A stretch of DNA of 64,000 bases, taken from positions 124,001 to 188,000 of the forward strand of contig NZ_CP132353.1 in NCBI RefSeq assembly GCF_030758455.1, written 5' to 3'. Both the position numbers and the translations under genes were made by a program. Numbering within the stretch: position 1 is the first letter of the stretch; every line of letters starts with the position of its first letter. Shown piece by piece: positions 1 through 7,874 of this stretch. Source of the stretch: Erwinia pyri (GTDB taxonomy: Bacteria; Pseudomonadota; Gammaproteobacteria; Enterobacterales; Enterobacteriaceae). The notes below the pieces were generated by a model. That model made no database searches, was not told the DNA's origin, and worked only from the letters and a program-made list of their open reading frames with translations.

Positions 1-102
1 TTCAGCGGCTTTATCCTGCGCCTGCAGCGTCAGCGGCGTGACCAGTAACGCCAGCGCCGTCATGCTGACTTTCATTAATGGAGAGTGTTTATCGTTATGC
101 AC
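1..102 (-). CDS. N-terminus of an exported protein, possibly a PQQ dehydrogenase large subunit (partial)
   Basis: Only the first 34 codons are in the window; the reading frame stays open to base 1. A GTG at 102 is preceded by GAGGAG six bases upstream, immediately after the stop of the neighbouring gene. The ATG at 75 in the same frame has no ribosome site, so GTG is preferred. From the internal Met the sequence is a clear signal peptide (MKVSMTALALLVTPLTLQAQ), so the product is periplasmic. It is the second gene of a two-gene unit behind a small four-helix membrane protein. That layout resembles membrane-bound PQQ dehydrogenases with a separate membrane anchor (for example SldB-SldA), but this is inference; the catalytic part lies outside the window. 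Confidence 0.5.
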   Translation of the reverse strand, partial: MHNDKHSPLMKVSMTALALLVTPLTLQAQDKAAE

Positions 103-112
103 AGGCGGCTCC

Positions 113-478
113 TCAGGCTTTGACGCGATGATCGTGACGAACGGAATTGCTGCTCAGCGCAATCAGACCAATCAGGCCGACCACCATTGCTGCCGTAATG
201 ATGTACTGATGCAGCAGCGCGGCCGCAAAACCAATACCGAACAACATTAACAAAGTGACAATAATCAGGAAAATGCGTGCACCGCGACGGGAGGCGCCCC
301 GTAAAATAAAGGTCAGTAGCGCCAGCACCGCGCTGGCGATAGCTACACCCAGCGCACCGATTGTACCGGTGACACCGGTGAGTGGCGTCAGCCAGGCGTA
401 TAAAGCCACCGCGAAGCCGATCACGGCTGCCAGTAGCAACAGTAAGCTGCCCAGGCGTGAGGGTTGAGATTGCAGCAT
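113..478 (-). CDS. Small four-helix inner membrane protein
   Basis: About 121 residues made almost entirely of four hydrophobic segments (roughly residues 10-28, 33-58, 67-88 and 90-110), with a basic loop RGASRRGAR in the middle and a charged tail. I do not recognise a named family with certainty. Length and topology fit the membrane-anchor subunits or domains of PQQ-dependent sugar and polyol dehydrogenases, and the next gene starts 10 bases downstream with a signal peptide. A GTG at 490 is an alternative start; the ATG at 478 has AAGG eleven bases upstream and is slightly preferred. Function unproven. Confidence 0.6.
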   Translation of the reverse strand: MLQSQPSRLGSLLLLLAAVIGFAVALYAWLTPLTGVTGTIGALGVAIASAVLALLTFILRGASRRGARIFLIIVTLLMLFGIGFAAALLHQYIITAAMVVGLIGLIALSSNSVRHDHRVKA

Positions 479-732
479 GTCAGGAAGCACCTTATGAAAA
501 ATGAACAGGTAATAAATATGGAGTATCGGTGAATTTATGCGCCAGTTGTTCGCGCAAGACGAAGATTAAAAAACCAGTGCAGCGCGAGAAACAGCGGCAT
601 AGTTCACTAAACGTAACAGAGTATAGAAGATGGTTTTTTAAATGGAGCGTTCTGCATTGGACAGCATCCGGGTTATTAACTTGTCGTGATGTTGGCAATT
701 TGTGGTTCTGGCACAGCACGCATCAAAGAAAT

Positions 733-1065
733 TTAATGAGGTGAGGACTTTGAAAAAATATTAATTACCAGAACGCCAGCTAAAATCAGCAACATGCCTG
801 CTATCGCCGGGAAATCAAGCTTTTGCCCACTGACCAACCAGCCCAGAAGGCTAATTAATACGATCCCAGCACCTGACCAAATTGCGTACGCAATACCTGT
901 AGGGATGTTCGACAGCGTCTGGGCAAGAAGATAGAAAGCAGCACAGTAGCAAACAATGGTTGCTACAGATGGCCACAGGCGTGTAAATCCTTCAGAGTAT
1001 TTCATCAGGGTTGTACCAATAACTTCAGCTATGATGGCCCCACCAAGCAAAATGTATGTATTCAC
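733..1065 (-). CDS. emrE: Small multidrug resistance (SMR) transporter EmrE
   Basis: 110-residue four-helix proton/drug antiporter of the inner membrane that works as an antiparallel dimer and exports quaternary ammonium and other lipophilic cations. The essential membrane glutamate is Glu14 in AIIAEVIGTT. The TRLWPSV, PTGIAYAIWSG and VLISLL segments match E. coli EmrE nearly residue for residue, at the same length. The start is a GTG at 1065 with an AGGTCAGGG ribosome site. Transcribed alone. An inverted repeat, AATGT-AA-ACATT (1085-1096), lies just upstream in an AT-rich promoter region. Confidence 0.93.
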   Translation of the reverse strand: MNTYILLGGAIIAEVIGTTLMKYSEGFTRLWPSVATIVCYCAAFYLLAQTLSNIPTGIAYAIWSGAGIVLISLLGWLVSGQKLDFPAIAGMLLILAGVLVINIFSKSSPH

Positions 1066-1084
1066 GCCCTGACCTCATATAACA

Positions 1085-1096
1085 AATGTAAACATT
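1085..1096. promoter_or_regulatory. Short inverted repeat upstream of emrE
   Basis: AATGT-AA-ACATT lies about 20 bases before the emrE GTG, in a stretch with TATAAT-like hexamers. It could be an operator for a local regulator, but no regulator gene is adjacent. Short and AT-rich, so chance is possible. Confidence 0.3.
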
Positions 1097-1232
1097 CATT
1101 ATATCACCCAGGGTCAGGTGTGTCTGAAGGCAGCGAATACTCCCTGTTGAATAACCATGATCAGCAGCGGTATAAAAGCTGAGGTCCATTAACTGATAGC
1201 AGGGCGGGTAGGTTTTCTCATCCGCCCACCCC

Positions 1233-2666
1233 TCAGCTCAAATCCACATCCTTATACCCAAAGAACCAGGTGACGGCGAAGCCCGCGATCCAGGAAATCA
1301 CCACGCCTGCAGCGTACACCGCCATCCCGGCGTAGATCCCCTGGCCTGAGGTCATCAGCGGCAGCGCCACCAGACCGGAAGGGCCAAACACGGTGTTCAG
1401 CCCGACAGGCAAGCCCAGCCAGGCAACCAGACCGAGAAAGAAGCCGCCGCAGGCCCCACCGATACAGGCGGTGACGAATGGCTTAACGCGCGGCAGCGTC
1501 ACAGCGTAAATCAGCGGTTCGCCCACGCCAAGCAGGCCGGGGATAATCGCGCCTTTTACCTGATTACGCGTCATGGAATGTTTTGCCGAGCGGTAGTAAA
1601 GCGCCAGCGCGGCGCCCACCTGGCCACCGCCAGCCATCGCCAGAATCGGGAACAGCGAGTTAAAGCCCTGCACATCCATCAGCGCAAAGTAGACCGGAAT
1701 AAAGCCCTGATGCACGCCAAACACCACCGCAATCAGGAATAATCCCGCCAGGATCGCCGTGCCAAACGGGTTGCCGTTCAGGTGCAGGAACAGCCAGGAC
1801 ATCCCCTTAAACAGCTCGCCGCCAAGCGGCATGATCACCGTAAAAGTCAGCGCGCCGGTAATCAGCAGCGTCAGCAGCGAGGTCAGGATCATATCCAGAT
1901 TATCGGGAACGATCCTGCGGATCTGCCGCTCAACCCGGGCGCCGAGGATCGAAGCCAGCAACACGCCAATAATATTGCCGCGCGGATCGATGCCCATGCC
2001 AAAGAAGGTCTCAATGCCGGAGAAGTAGCCCGTGGTGGCCGCCGGGTTATAGCCCAGCAAAAACAGCGAGGCGATAATGGCGCCGTTAACGCCGGAGCCG
2101 CCAAATGCTTTTTGCGCGTTATAGCCAATCAGGATCGGCAGGAAGGTGAAGAGGCCTTTGCCGAAGAGCTTCATGTAGCCGACGATATGCATCAGCGTGG
2201 CGTTCTTCTCCGCCGCGTTAGCGATCAGCGTTTGCTCCAGTAATGTGGCAAAGCCCAGCAGCATCCCGGCGGCGATAAAGCCGGGAATTAGTGGGGTGAA
2301 GATGGTAGCAAATCTGGCGAGGAACTGATGAACCGCGCTGGTCTGCTTCGCCTTCATCTTCTGTTTGGTGTCGCTGGCCGTTGCCGCCAGCGCGGGCGCG
2401 TCAGAAGCCTGCTGCGCCAGCACCCTGTTCATTATCTCTGCGGCACTCTGCGCTTTGCCGGGGCCGAGGATGATCTGTAGCTGCTCCTCGCTGTTCACCA
2501 CGCCCAGCACGCCCGGCAGCGCTTTCAGGCTGGCGCTGTCCGTAAGAGTCTCATCTCTCAGCGTCAGACGCAGACGGGTCATGCAGTGCCCGCAGGTTTC
2601 AATATTGCCGTTGCCGCCAACTCTTTGCAGAATCGAGGCGATCAGCTGCTCCGTGATTTTCGCCAT
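1233..2666 (-). CDS. murP: PTS N-acetylmuramic acid EIIBC component MurP
   Basis: 477-residue phosphotransferase permease that imports N-acetylmuramic acid and phosphorylates it to MurNAc-6-P. An N-terminal EIIB domain (about residues 1-90) holds the phosphocysteine in [10 protein letters not shown] (Cys28). A linker is followed by an EIIC domain of about ten membrane segments, with the family's GEPLIYAV motif near residue 380. There is no EIIA domain, so it should use the glucose EIIA (Crr), as in E. coli. It lies two bases downstream of murQ and is surely cotranscribed; the MurQ product step follows uptake directly. Confidence 0.93.
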   Translation of the reverse strand: MAKITEQLIASILQRVGGNGNIETCGHCMTRLRLTLRDETLTDSASLKALPGVLGVVNSEEQLQIILGPGKAQSAAEIMNRVLAQQASDAPALAATASDTKQKMKAKQTSAVHQFLARFATIFTPLIPGFIAAGMLLGFATLLEQTLIANAAEKNATLMHIVGYMKLFGKGLFTFLPILIGYNAQKAFGGSGVNGAIIASLFLLGYNPAATTGYFSGIETFFGMGIDPRGNIIGVLLASILGARVERQIRRIVPDNLDMILTSLLTLLITGALTFTVIMPLGGELFKGMSWLFLHLNGNPFGTAILAGLFLIAVVFGVHQGFIPVYFALMDVQGFNSLFPILAMAGGGQVGAALALYYRSAKHSMTRNQVKGAIIPGLLGVGEPLIYAVTLPRVKPFVTACIGGACGGFFLGLVAWLGLPVGLNTVFGPSGLVALPLMTSGQGIYAGMAVYAAGVVISWIAGFAVTWFFGYKDVDLS

Positions 2667-2668
2667 CG

Positions 2669-3577
2669 CTAGCTCCCGGCGTTGTGTAGCGCCTGACGGA
2701 TAAATCCGCCGTTATCTTTTAAAAGCTGCCGCGCCTGTTCAGCCTGCAGATTGCCCAGCACCATAACGATGGCAGTTTTACAGTGGTTGCCGCAGGCGTT
2801 CAGCGCCGCAGTGGCGGTCTGAAGATCGCAATCGGTCGCCTCCTGCACAATGTTTATCTGGCGCTGTACCAGCTTCTTATTGGTGGCTTCCACATCCACC
2901 ATCAGGTTGCCGTAGACCTTGCCGCTGCGGATCATCGCGCCGGTGGTGAGCATATTCAGCACCAGTTTCTGCGCGGTACCGGCCTTCATGCGCGAGGAGC
3001 CGGTGACCACTTCCGGGCCGACAACCGGCACGATAGCGATATCGGCAATCTGCGTCATCTCGCTGCCTGCGTTACAGGTCAGGGCGGCGGTGGTCGCGCC
3101 CAGGCTTTTTGCGTAATTCAGCGCCGCAATGACATAAGGCGTGCGGCCGCTGGCGGCAATGCCTACCAGCACATCCTTGCTGTTAAAGCCGAGATTTTTC
3201 AGATCTTCCACCCCCAGCGTCAGGCTGTCTTCAGCGTTCTCAACGGCCTGCAAAATCGCCTGATGCCCGCCAGCAATCAGCCCCACCACCTGTTCGCGCG
3301 GAGTGCCAAAAGTTGGTGGGCACTCACTTGCATCGAGGATCCCCAGCCTGCCGGAGGTGCCGGCACCGCAGTAGATCAGGCGTCCGCCTTGACTGAAGGC
3401 TGCCACAATAGCCTCTACAGTTTGCGCAATAGCGGGGATCGCTTTCTCTACCGCCAGCGCAACTTTCTGGTCTTCAGCGTTGATAACCTGCAGCATCTCT
3501 TCGGTAGAGAGCATATCGATGTTTTCGCTCGCGGCGTTGCGGCCTTCAGTGGTCAGGACGGAGAGATCGATTTTCAT
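2669..3577 (-). CDS. murQ: N-acetylmuramic acid 6-phosphate etherase MurQ
   Basis: 302-residue cytoplasmic SIS-domain enzyme that cleaves the D-lactyl ether of MurNAc-6-P to give GlcNAc-6-P and D-lactate, feeding recycled cell-wall sugar into amino-sugar catabolism. The SIS signature [11 protein letters not shown] is at about residue 70, followed by [21 protein letters not shown] lies near residue 195. Length matches E. coli MurQ. It is the first gene of the murQP operon. The E. coli regulator gene murR, normally divergent just upstream, is absent; that space holds no intact gene. Confidence 0.94.
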   Translation of the reverse strand: MKIDLSVLTTEGRNAASENIDMLSTEEMLQVINAEDQKVALAVEKAIPAIAQTVEAIVAAFSQGGRLIYCGAGTSGRLGILDASECPPTFGTPREQVVGLIAGGHQAILQAVENAEDSLTLGVEDLKNLGFNSKDVLVGIAASGRTPYVIAALNYAKSLGATTAALTCNAGSEMTQIADIAIVPVVGPEVVTGSSRMKAGTAQKLVLNMLTTGAMIRSGKVYGNLMVDVEATNKKLVQRQINIVQEATDCDLQTATAALNACGNHCKTAIVMVLGNLQAEQARQLLKDNGGFIRQALHNAGS

Positions 3578-3946
3578 AACTTACTCGCTGGTTGGTTCAG
3601 ATCCGGAAACGGCCCGGACTTCGGATGGAATATTTAATTATTAAAAGTTAATTATAAAGGAATAAATTATTCTTTTAACGCTAACTGTGAGCGGGTTCAT
3701 AAAGTTTGCCGCAATGCGCCACTTCAGATAACCGGTGCAGCACGCTAATTTAGCAGTGCCGCCAGCGGGGTAACAGCAGGGTGTGGGGCAATGATAAGGT
3801 GGCTGATGGCCTGCTCAGGGTGGCGAATAAGCGTAAAGGCGTGTAAACCGGCCCGCCGCGCGTAAAAAAGTCAAAACTGCAGCGATTTATTTTGTAGAAT
3901 TCGCTCAGTACGCCTCAGGGCTGACGGTGTTCAATCTGGAGAAATT
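3578..3946. other. Intergenic region between murQ and the RcnB-like gene
   Basis: 369 bases. The left part is AT-rich and holds a candidate murQ promoter: TATAAT on the minus strand at 3656-3651, with a weak -35 near 3679. A CRP-like site sits at 3686-3701. The right part is the leader of the RcnB-like gene, with TGGAG as ribosome site. Between them, a minus-strand stretch (3745-3870) reads open for 41 codons with coding-like composition but has no start. No intact regulator gene is present. Confidence 0.6.
3686..3701 (-). promoter_or_regulatory. Candidate CRP site upstream of murQP
   Basis: TGTGA-GCGGGT-TCATA matches the CRP consensus TGTGA-N6-TCACA in nine of ten key positions. It lies upstream of a TATAAT hexamer (3651-3656) with a poor -35, which suits an activated promoter. 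The spacing to the predicted start is not a textbook class I or II distance, so this is suggestive only. Confidence 0.4.
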
Positions 3947-4462
3947 ATGAGTAAGTCGAAGATCGTATTGTTATCAGCAGTGTTGTTGAGTGCCCTGCCG
4001 GCGATGTCCACTGCTTACGCAGAAGGCGAGCAGGCTCAGCAAGTTCAGACTACCGAAGGGCAGGACCCGGCAGCACAGGAGCAGGCCGCGCCAGTCCCGG
4101 ATACCGATCCTACCGGTGAAGCACCGGACGCCAACGCGCAGGGCGTCACCTCCCCAGGCCAGACGCCGGACGTGCAGTCGCCAGCGGAAAAGAAACTGGA
4201 TGTGCCAGAGAAGCCCGATCCGGCTCACCCCTATGCGGTTAAAACCTTCTTCGCGGATTTCCAGCGCTTCAATATCGGCAGCGTGGTTCCCGACCGCTAC
4301 CGCACCAAGAAATATGAAATCGTTGACTGGAAAACCCGCAACCTGCCAAAACCGGCGGAAGGCACCAACTGGACCTATATGGGCGGTAATTACGTGCTGA
4401 TCTCTAAAGCGGATGGCAAAATTCTGCAGGCGGAATCTGGCGACATTTTCTACCACCAGTAA
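3947..4462 (+). CDS. Periplasmic RcnB-family protein
   Basis: 171 residues. An N-terminal signal peptide ends at STAYA (about residue 25). A low-complexity acidic, Gln/Pro-rich linker follows (about 26-95), then a C-terminal RcnB-type domain of about 75 residues with the family pattern FNIGSVVPDRYR, YEIVDW, LPKPAEGTNWTYMGGNYVLI and a final GKI turn. RcnB of E. coli is a small periplasmic protein needed for nickel/cobalt homeostasis; whether this relative binds metal is not shown. The long disordered linker is unusual compared with the roughly 110-residue E. coli protein. Monocistronic, followed by a strong terminator. Confidence 0.75.
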   Translation: MSKSKIVLLSAVLLSALPAMSTAYAEGEQAQQVQTTEGQDPAAQEQAAPVPDTDPTGEAPDANAQGVTSPGQTPDVQSPAEKKLDVPEKPDPAHPYAVKTFFADFQRFNIGSVVPDRYRTKKYEIVDWKTRNLPKPAEGTNWTYMGGNYVLISKADGKILQAESGDIFYHQ

Positions 4463-4466
4463 TAAA

Positions 4467-4499
4467 AAAACGGAAACCGCGTTCGCTGGTTTCCGTTTT
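4467..4499. terminator. Strong rho-independent terminator (bidirectional)
   Basis: A 12-bp perfect stem, AAAACGGAAACC with GGTTTCCGTTTT, around a 9-base loop, with an A-tract before and a T-tract after. It ends the RcnB-like gene and can also serve the converging membrane-protein gene. Confidence 0.9.
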
Positions 4500-4531
4500 A
4501 CTCTCCCGTCCGTTCCCCTCTCCTGGCCCCC

Positions 4532-5152
4532 TTAAGCGGCCGGAGTCAGTTTACCCACTCCAAAAAGATAGCGGCAGGTGGAGAACAGGCACAGGCTGTA
4601 GCCCAGCAGTTCGCACCCCTCTTCCGCCATATTTTTTACCGTACGGTTATAGCCATCCAGCATCAGATGCTGCCAGAGGTCATGCTGACCAAACAGGCGC
4701 GAGAAGATCAGGATGGTGAGCATACCCGCGCACATCATTCCCCAGCCGGGATGACGGAGATAGGCAGCAAGGCCAGAGACTATCTGACGCGGCTGGCGCA
4801 GGGCTGCCCCGACGCAGAGCAGCGTTGTCGCTAACGCAAACCAGACCCAGCTTCCGTGGGAAATCTCATCAAACAGAAAATCGAGTTCACGGATCAGCAT
4901 ACAACTGAAGAACCCGCCGACCAGCACATAGAGGGGCCGGAGAGGGGCCTGCCGCCAGGCTCGGGCAAAATAGAGCAGGGCGATGATCAGCAGCATCCCT
5001 TCCTGCGCAATTTCCGTAAAGGAGGTTTCATGGACAGCATCGTTCATCCATCGCACATCAATAAATACCAGCCCCATCATGGCGCTGAGAAAAGCAGCAC
5101 AGCCCAGAAAAGCAAACGCCCTGTTTCGGATAAAAAGTAAATCAGAATGCAC
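4532..5152 (-). CDS. Uncharacterised inner membrane protein
   Basis: 206 residues from a GTG at 5152, chosen because AAGGGGG lies five bases upstream; the in-frame ATG further upstream (5281) has no such site. About six hydrophobic segments run through the protein, separated by short loops such as RAWRQAPLRP and ELDFLFDEISHGS. I do not recognise a family and see no catalytic motif. It is transcribed in the same direction as the HD-domain gene 145 bases upstream, with a GC-rich hairpin between them, so it may be a separate unit. Confidence 0.7.
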   Translation of the reverse strand: MHSDLLFIRNRAFAFLGCAAFLSAMMGLVFIDVRWMNDAVHETSFTEIAQEGMLLIIALLYFARAWRQAPLRPLYVLVGGFFSCMLIRELDFLFDEISHGSWVWFALATTLLCVGAALRQPRQIVSGLAAYLRHPGWGMMCAGMLTILIFSRLFGQHDLWQHLMLDGYNRTVKNMAEEGCELLGYSLCLFSTCRYLFGVGKLTPAA

Positions 5153-5263
5153 AACAGCCCCCTTATTATGATTAGGGGGGCGATTATAGGAACAAGGGGT
5201 GTCAGGTCTTGCCAATTCATGCCAGTAACACGTTGGCAGCACAGAGAGATCATTTTGCGGGGT

Positions 5264-5292
5264 GGGCGGACGGGCCGGCACCGGCCCGCCCG
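5264..5292. terminator. GC-rich hairpin downstream of the HD-domain gene
   Basis: GGGCGGACGGGCCGG pairs with CCGGCCCGCCCGC across a two-base centre, directly after the stop of the HD-domain gene. There is no T-run, so it may only stabilise the 3' end. Confidence 0.4.
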
Positions 5293-5297
5293 CTTAA

Positions 5298-5888
5298 TCA
5301 GAGCGCGACAGGATATTTTTGCTGCTGCTTTGTGAACCAGACCGCAGGAACCAGATGGGGCGCTTGCGTTAACTGGTCGATGCCGTTTTCAATAATGACC
5401 GACGCCTGCTGCCACAGCTCCCGGTTGCCTGCGGTAAGCAGCGCAATCTGGATCCGCTTCTCTACCAGATAGACGCGGGCAAAATGGGGGTCGAAAGGGA
5501 TAATAGAACGCGTATTATCGATGATATCCGCCAACTTGATGGTCTGGGCATCCGGCGAGGCGAGCGCAGAGTGCCGGAAATGGGCAACTTTGCGCGCGGC
5601 GCGGTTTCTCGCTTCCGCAGGATGGCTGTCCGTCAGCATCTCTACCAGCGCTGCGACCTCCGCGCCAAAATGGCTGGTGATCTCATTCAGCGTGCTGGCG
5701 GTATCTTCTACCGTGTCGTGCAGCCAGGCGGCGGCCAGCATCACCTCATTGTCGGTGACGCTTCTCACCAGTTCGACCACCGCCGCCGGGTGAACAATAT
5801 AAGGTTCACCGGTATATTTCCGTTGCTGCCCGGCATCGGCGTGGGCTTTAGTGGCATACCGTCGTGCCTGTTCTTCCAGTGTGAGCAT
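5298..5888 (-). CDS. Small HD-domain phosphohydrolase resembling stand-alone ppGpp hydrolases
   Basis: 196 residues from ATG 5888, with GGAGAAGG just upstream. The fold motifs of the RelA/SpoT hydrolase and MESH1 family are all visible: [12 protein letters not shown] (His33), [11 protein letters not shown] (His57, Asp58, Glu61, Asp62), [14 protein letters not shown], and KLADIIDNT (Asp121) as the last metal ligand. There is no synthetase or regulatory domain, so it is a single-domain enzyme. By family it would be a Mn-dependent hydrolase of (p)ppGpp or a related nucleotide; the true substrate is not shown. It diverges from ohrR, sharing a 64-base promoter region. Confidence 0.8.
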   Translation of the reverse strand: MLTLEEQARRYATKAHADAGQQRKYTGEPYIVHPAAVVELVRSVTDNEVMLAAAWLHDTVEDTASTLNEITSHFGAEVAALVEMLTDSHPAEARNRAARKVAHFRHSALASPDAQTIKLADIIDNTRSIIPFDPHFARVYLVEKRIQIALLTAGNRELWQQASVIIENGIDQLTQAPHLVPAVWFTKQQQKYPVAL

Positions 5889-5917
5889 TCGCCTTCTCCC
5901 GCAGGTAAAATTTCGCT

Positions 5918-5927
5918 TGCAATTGTA
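5918..5927. promoter_or_regulatory. Candidate OhrR operator in the ohrR / HD-gene intergenic region
   Basis: TGCAATTGTA is a near-palindrome centred on CAATTG and resembles half of the TACAATT-AATTGTA type of OhrR operator. It lies 26 bases before the ohrR start. Short match; autoregulation is inferred. Confidence 0.35.
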
Positions 5928-5952
5928 TCGTGTGCTATTTATATTTTTAGTC

Positions 5953-6411
5953 ATGACTACCGTTAAAGATGACAAAAAAGCCCAGGACGCGCCACTGTTG
6001 CTTGACCAGCAGCTCTGCTTTGCGCTCTATTCCGCCAACCTGGCGCTGCACAAGCTCTACCGCCAGCTGTTAACGCAGCTTGAGATCACCTACCCGCAAT
6101 ATCTGGTGATGCTGGTACTTTGGGAGCGGGATGATGTCACCGTTTCTGATATTGGCGAACGTCTGTTTCTGGACTCCGCCACGCTGACGCCGCTGTTAAA
6201 AAGGCTGGAATCAGCCGGGCTGCTTCATCGCCAGCGCTCACGCAAAGATGAGCGGCAGGTGATGGTCACCCTGACAGAGCAGGGCCGTGAGCTGCGCAGT
6301 AAAGCCGTAAATATTCCCGATACGGTGTTCTGTGCCACCTCCTGCGACGATGAGACGCTCTCCTCGCTGAAAACGAATCTGGAAAAGCTGCGCGATAACC
6401 TGAACAGTTAA
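5953..6411 (+). CDS. ohrR: MarR-family organic peroxide sensor OhrR (two-cysteine type)
   Basis: 152-residue winged-helix repressor. The start is ATG 5953. The peroxide-reactive Cys22 sits in [12 protein letters not shown], the hallmark of OhrR. Cys127 and Cys131 (FCATSC) near the C-terminus match the positions used for intersubunit disulfides in the two-cysteine Xanthomonas OhrR. The wing [13 protein letters not shown] is present near residue 95. Oxidation by organic hydroperoxides should release DNA and induce ohr, which lies 88 bases downstream on the same strand. Confidence 0.92.
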   Translation: MTTVKDDKKAQDAPLLLDQQLCFALYSANLALHKLYRQLLTQLEITYPQYLVMLVLWERDDVTVSDIGERLFLDSATLTPLLKRLESAGLLHRQRSRKDERQVMVTLTEQGRELRSKAVNIPDTVFCATSCDDETLSSLKTNLEKLRDNLNS

Positions 6412-6460
6412 GCGCTGGCTGCTAAATTAAAAAGAGTTCAGTCTATAAGATAAGTAGCGC

Positions 6461-6473
6461 GCGATTAAATCGC
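6461..6473. promoter_or_regulatory. Inverted repeat upstream of ohr, candidate OhrR operator
   Basis: GCGATT-A-AATCGC is a perfect 6+6 inverted repeat, 27 bases before the ohr start. Its position suits an operator for the adjacent repressor OhrR, though the sequence differs from the best-known OhrR sites. Confidence 0.4.
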
Positions 6474-6499
6474 ACAACAAACTAATCAGGAGTCTCATT

Positions 6500-6928
6500 A
6501 TGTCTTTAGAAAAAGTTGTTTATACCGCAAAAGCCAAAGCCACCGGCGGCCGTGATGGTCGTGCAACCTCTTCCGACAACGTGCTGGACGTCAAGCTGGG
6601 CGTGCCAAAAGAGATGGGCGGCGCAGGCGGCGAAGCCACTAACCCGGAGCAGCTGTTTGCCGCCGGTTATTCTGCCTGCTTCCTGGGCGCGATGAAGTTT
6701 GTAGCGGGCCGCGACAAAATCTCTCTGCCAAAAGAGGCGTTTATTGAAGGCGAAGTGGGTATTGGCCCGATTCCGACCGGTTTCAGTATCGAAGTGAAAC
6801 TGAACATCCACCTGGAAGGTATGGATCCGGCAGAAGCGCAAAAGCTGGTCGATGCGGCACACATTGTCTGCCCATACTCCAACGCCACCCGCGGCAACAT
6901 TGATGTGACGCTGAATATCATCAACTAA
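6500..6928 (+). CDS. ohr: Organic hydroperoxide resistance peroxiredoxin-like protein Ohr
   Basis: 142-residue OsmC/Ohr-family thiol peroxidase of the cytoplasm that reduces fatty-acid and other organic hydroperoxides. The catalytic pair is Cys60 (AAGYSACF) and Cys124 (HIVCPYSNATRGN). The conserved Arg in the N-terminal GRDGRA loop and Glu51 in NPEQLFA are also present. Length is typical. Ribosome site AGGAG at 6488. Preceded by ohrR and followed by two hairpins, so probably a single-gene transcript. Confidence 0.95.
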   Translation: MSLEKVVYTAKAKATGGRDGRATSSDNVLDVKLGVPKEMGGAGGEATNPEQLFAAGYSACFLGAMKFVAGRDKISLPKEAFIEGEVGIGPIPTGFSIEVKLNIHLEGMDPAEAQKLVDAAHIVCPYSNATRGNIDVTLNIIN

Positions 6929-7248
6929 GTTCCTCTTTCCCTTTCCGCAAGGGAAGGGCGACGAGCACCGCCAGCCACCGTTCACTCCGGTGGCTGGATC
7001 TACTGACACTACCCTTCTGTAACGAAAATGCAGCGTCTGTCCCGACGGCGTCACCTGCCCGCAGATCGCCCTTCTGCCATGAAAAGGCAGATCTGCCTCT
7101 CTGCATGGCCCTTCTTTTCGTCACAGTATCGTTACGTTTGCGAACATAATAAATCCGTGTTGCACCTCGTATATTCACCGCAGACGATTACGCTTACTTA
7201 GCAAACTAATGACTCACCCAGCCCGGACAACCTTCTCAGGAGAGAAAC
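6929..7248. other. Intergenic region after ohr with hairpins and short internal repeats
   Basis: 320 bases without a gene. It holds a hairpin TTCCCTT/AAGGGAA (6937-6955), a perfect 10-bp stem (6971-6997), two similar blocks around CCCTTCTG..ATG.AAA at about 7012 and 7070, and the palindrome GGCAGATCTGCC at 7086-7097. The last 150 bases are AT-richer and should carry the promoter of the next operon. Confidence 0.5.
6937..6997 (+). terminator. Tandem hairpins after ohr
   Basis: TTCCCTT-tccgc-AAGGGAA is followed by CCAGCCACCG-ttcactc-CGGTGGCTGG, both perfect stems. Neither has a long T-run, so termination efficiency is uncertain. Confidence 0.5.
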
Positions 7249-7860
7249 ATGCTTAAATCCCGTATTGCAGCCCTGCTGCTCGGCACGCTGCTGGTCAGCG
7301 GCAGCACCTTTGCTGCAGAGACCACCATCAAACCTACCCGTGGCACCATTGACTCAGTAAGCGATTCTGCAATGCAGATCACCACCCGCCAGGGCGACAA
7401 GCTGGATGTGAAAATCACCGATCAGACCAAGGTGAACAGCGTCAGTAAAGCCAAAATGAGTGATATCAAGCCAGACAGCTATATCGGTACGGCGGCGGTG
7501 CCGATGGCAAACGGCGAGCTGAAAGCGCTGGAAGTGCATGTCTTTGCGCCAAGCCTGCGCGGGAGCGGTGAAGGTTTTAACCCGTTTGAATCTGCGGACG
7601 GTAAAGTAAACACCATGACCAACGGCACCGTGGGTAAACTGGTTCACTCCAATGGCCGAACCCTGACCGTGAAAGTGAAAGATATGGAAAAAACCGTGAT
7701 CGTACCTGATGATGTGCCGGTGGTATTGCTGGAGCCGGGCGATCGCAGCCTGTTGAAAGCTGGTACCAAAGTGGTGCTGTTCGGGGCAAAAGATGAGCAG
7801 GGTAACCTCACTGCTCGCGGCGTTGCGGTAGGTAAAGATGGCCTGACCCCACCGATGTAA
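7249..7860 (+). CDS. Periplasmic beta-rich protein (DUF5666-like), first gene of a redox operon
   Basis: 203 residues with a signal peptide ending at SGSTFA-AE (about residue 22). The mature part holds two similar blocks, TRGTIDSVSDSAMQITTRQG and NGTVGKLVHSNGRTLTVKVK, which look like repeated small beta-barrel modules, and a conserved-looking VPDDVPVV. No catalytic residues or metal motif stand out. It lies 14 bases before a cytochrome b gene and shares an operon with a molybdoenzyme, so a role in assembling or serving that complex is likely but unproven. Ribosome site AGGAGAG. Confidence 0.65.
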   Translation: MLKSRIAALLLGTLLVSGSTFAAETTIKPTRGTIDSVSDSAMQITTRQGDKLDVKITDQTKVNSVSKAKMSDIKPDSYIGTAAVPMANGELKALEVHVFAPSLRGSGEGFNPFESADGKVNTMTNGTVGKLVHSNGRTLTVKVKDMEKTVIVPDDVPVVLLEPGDRSLLKAGTKVVLFGAKDEQGNLTARGVAVGKDGLTPPM

Positions 7861-7874
7861 CCCGGAGTGTGACC

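Noticed and set aside
1202..1230. Terminator after murP
   Set aside because: A GGGCGGG/CCGCCC pairing exists, but the loop is long and no T-run follows on the minus strand; too weak to list.
1782..2243. Plus-strand open frame opposite murP
   Set aside because: Antisense shadow caused by GC-rich codons of murP; no ribosome site or conserved features.
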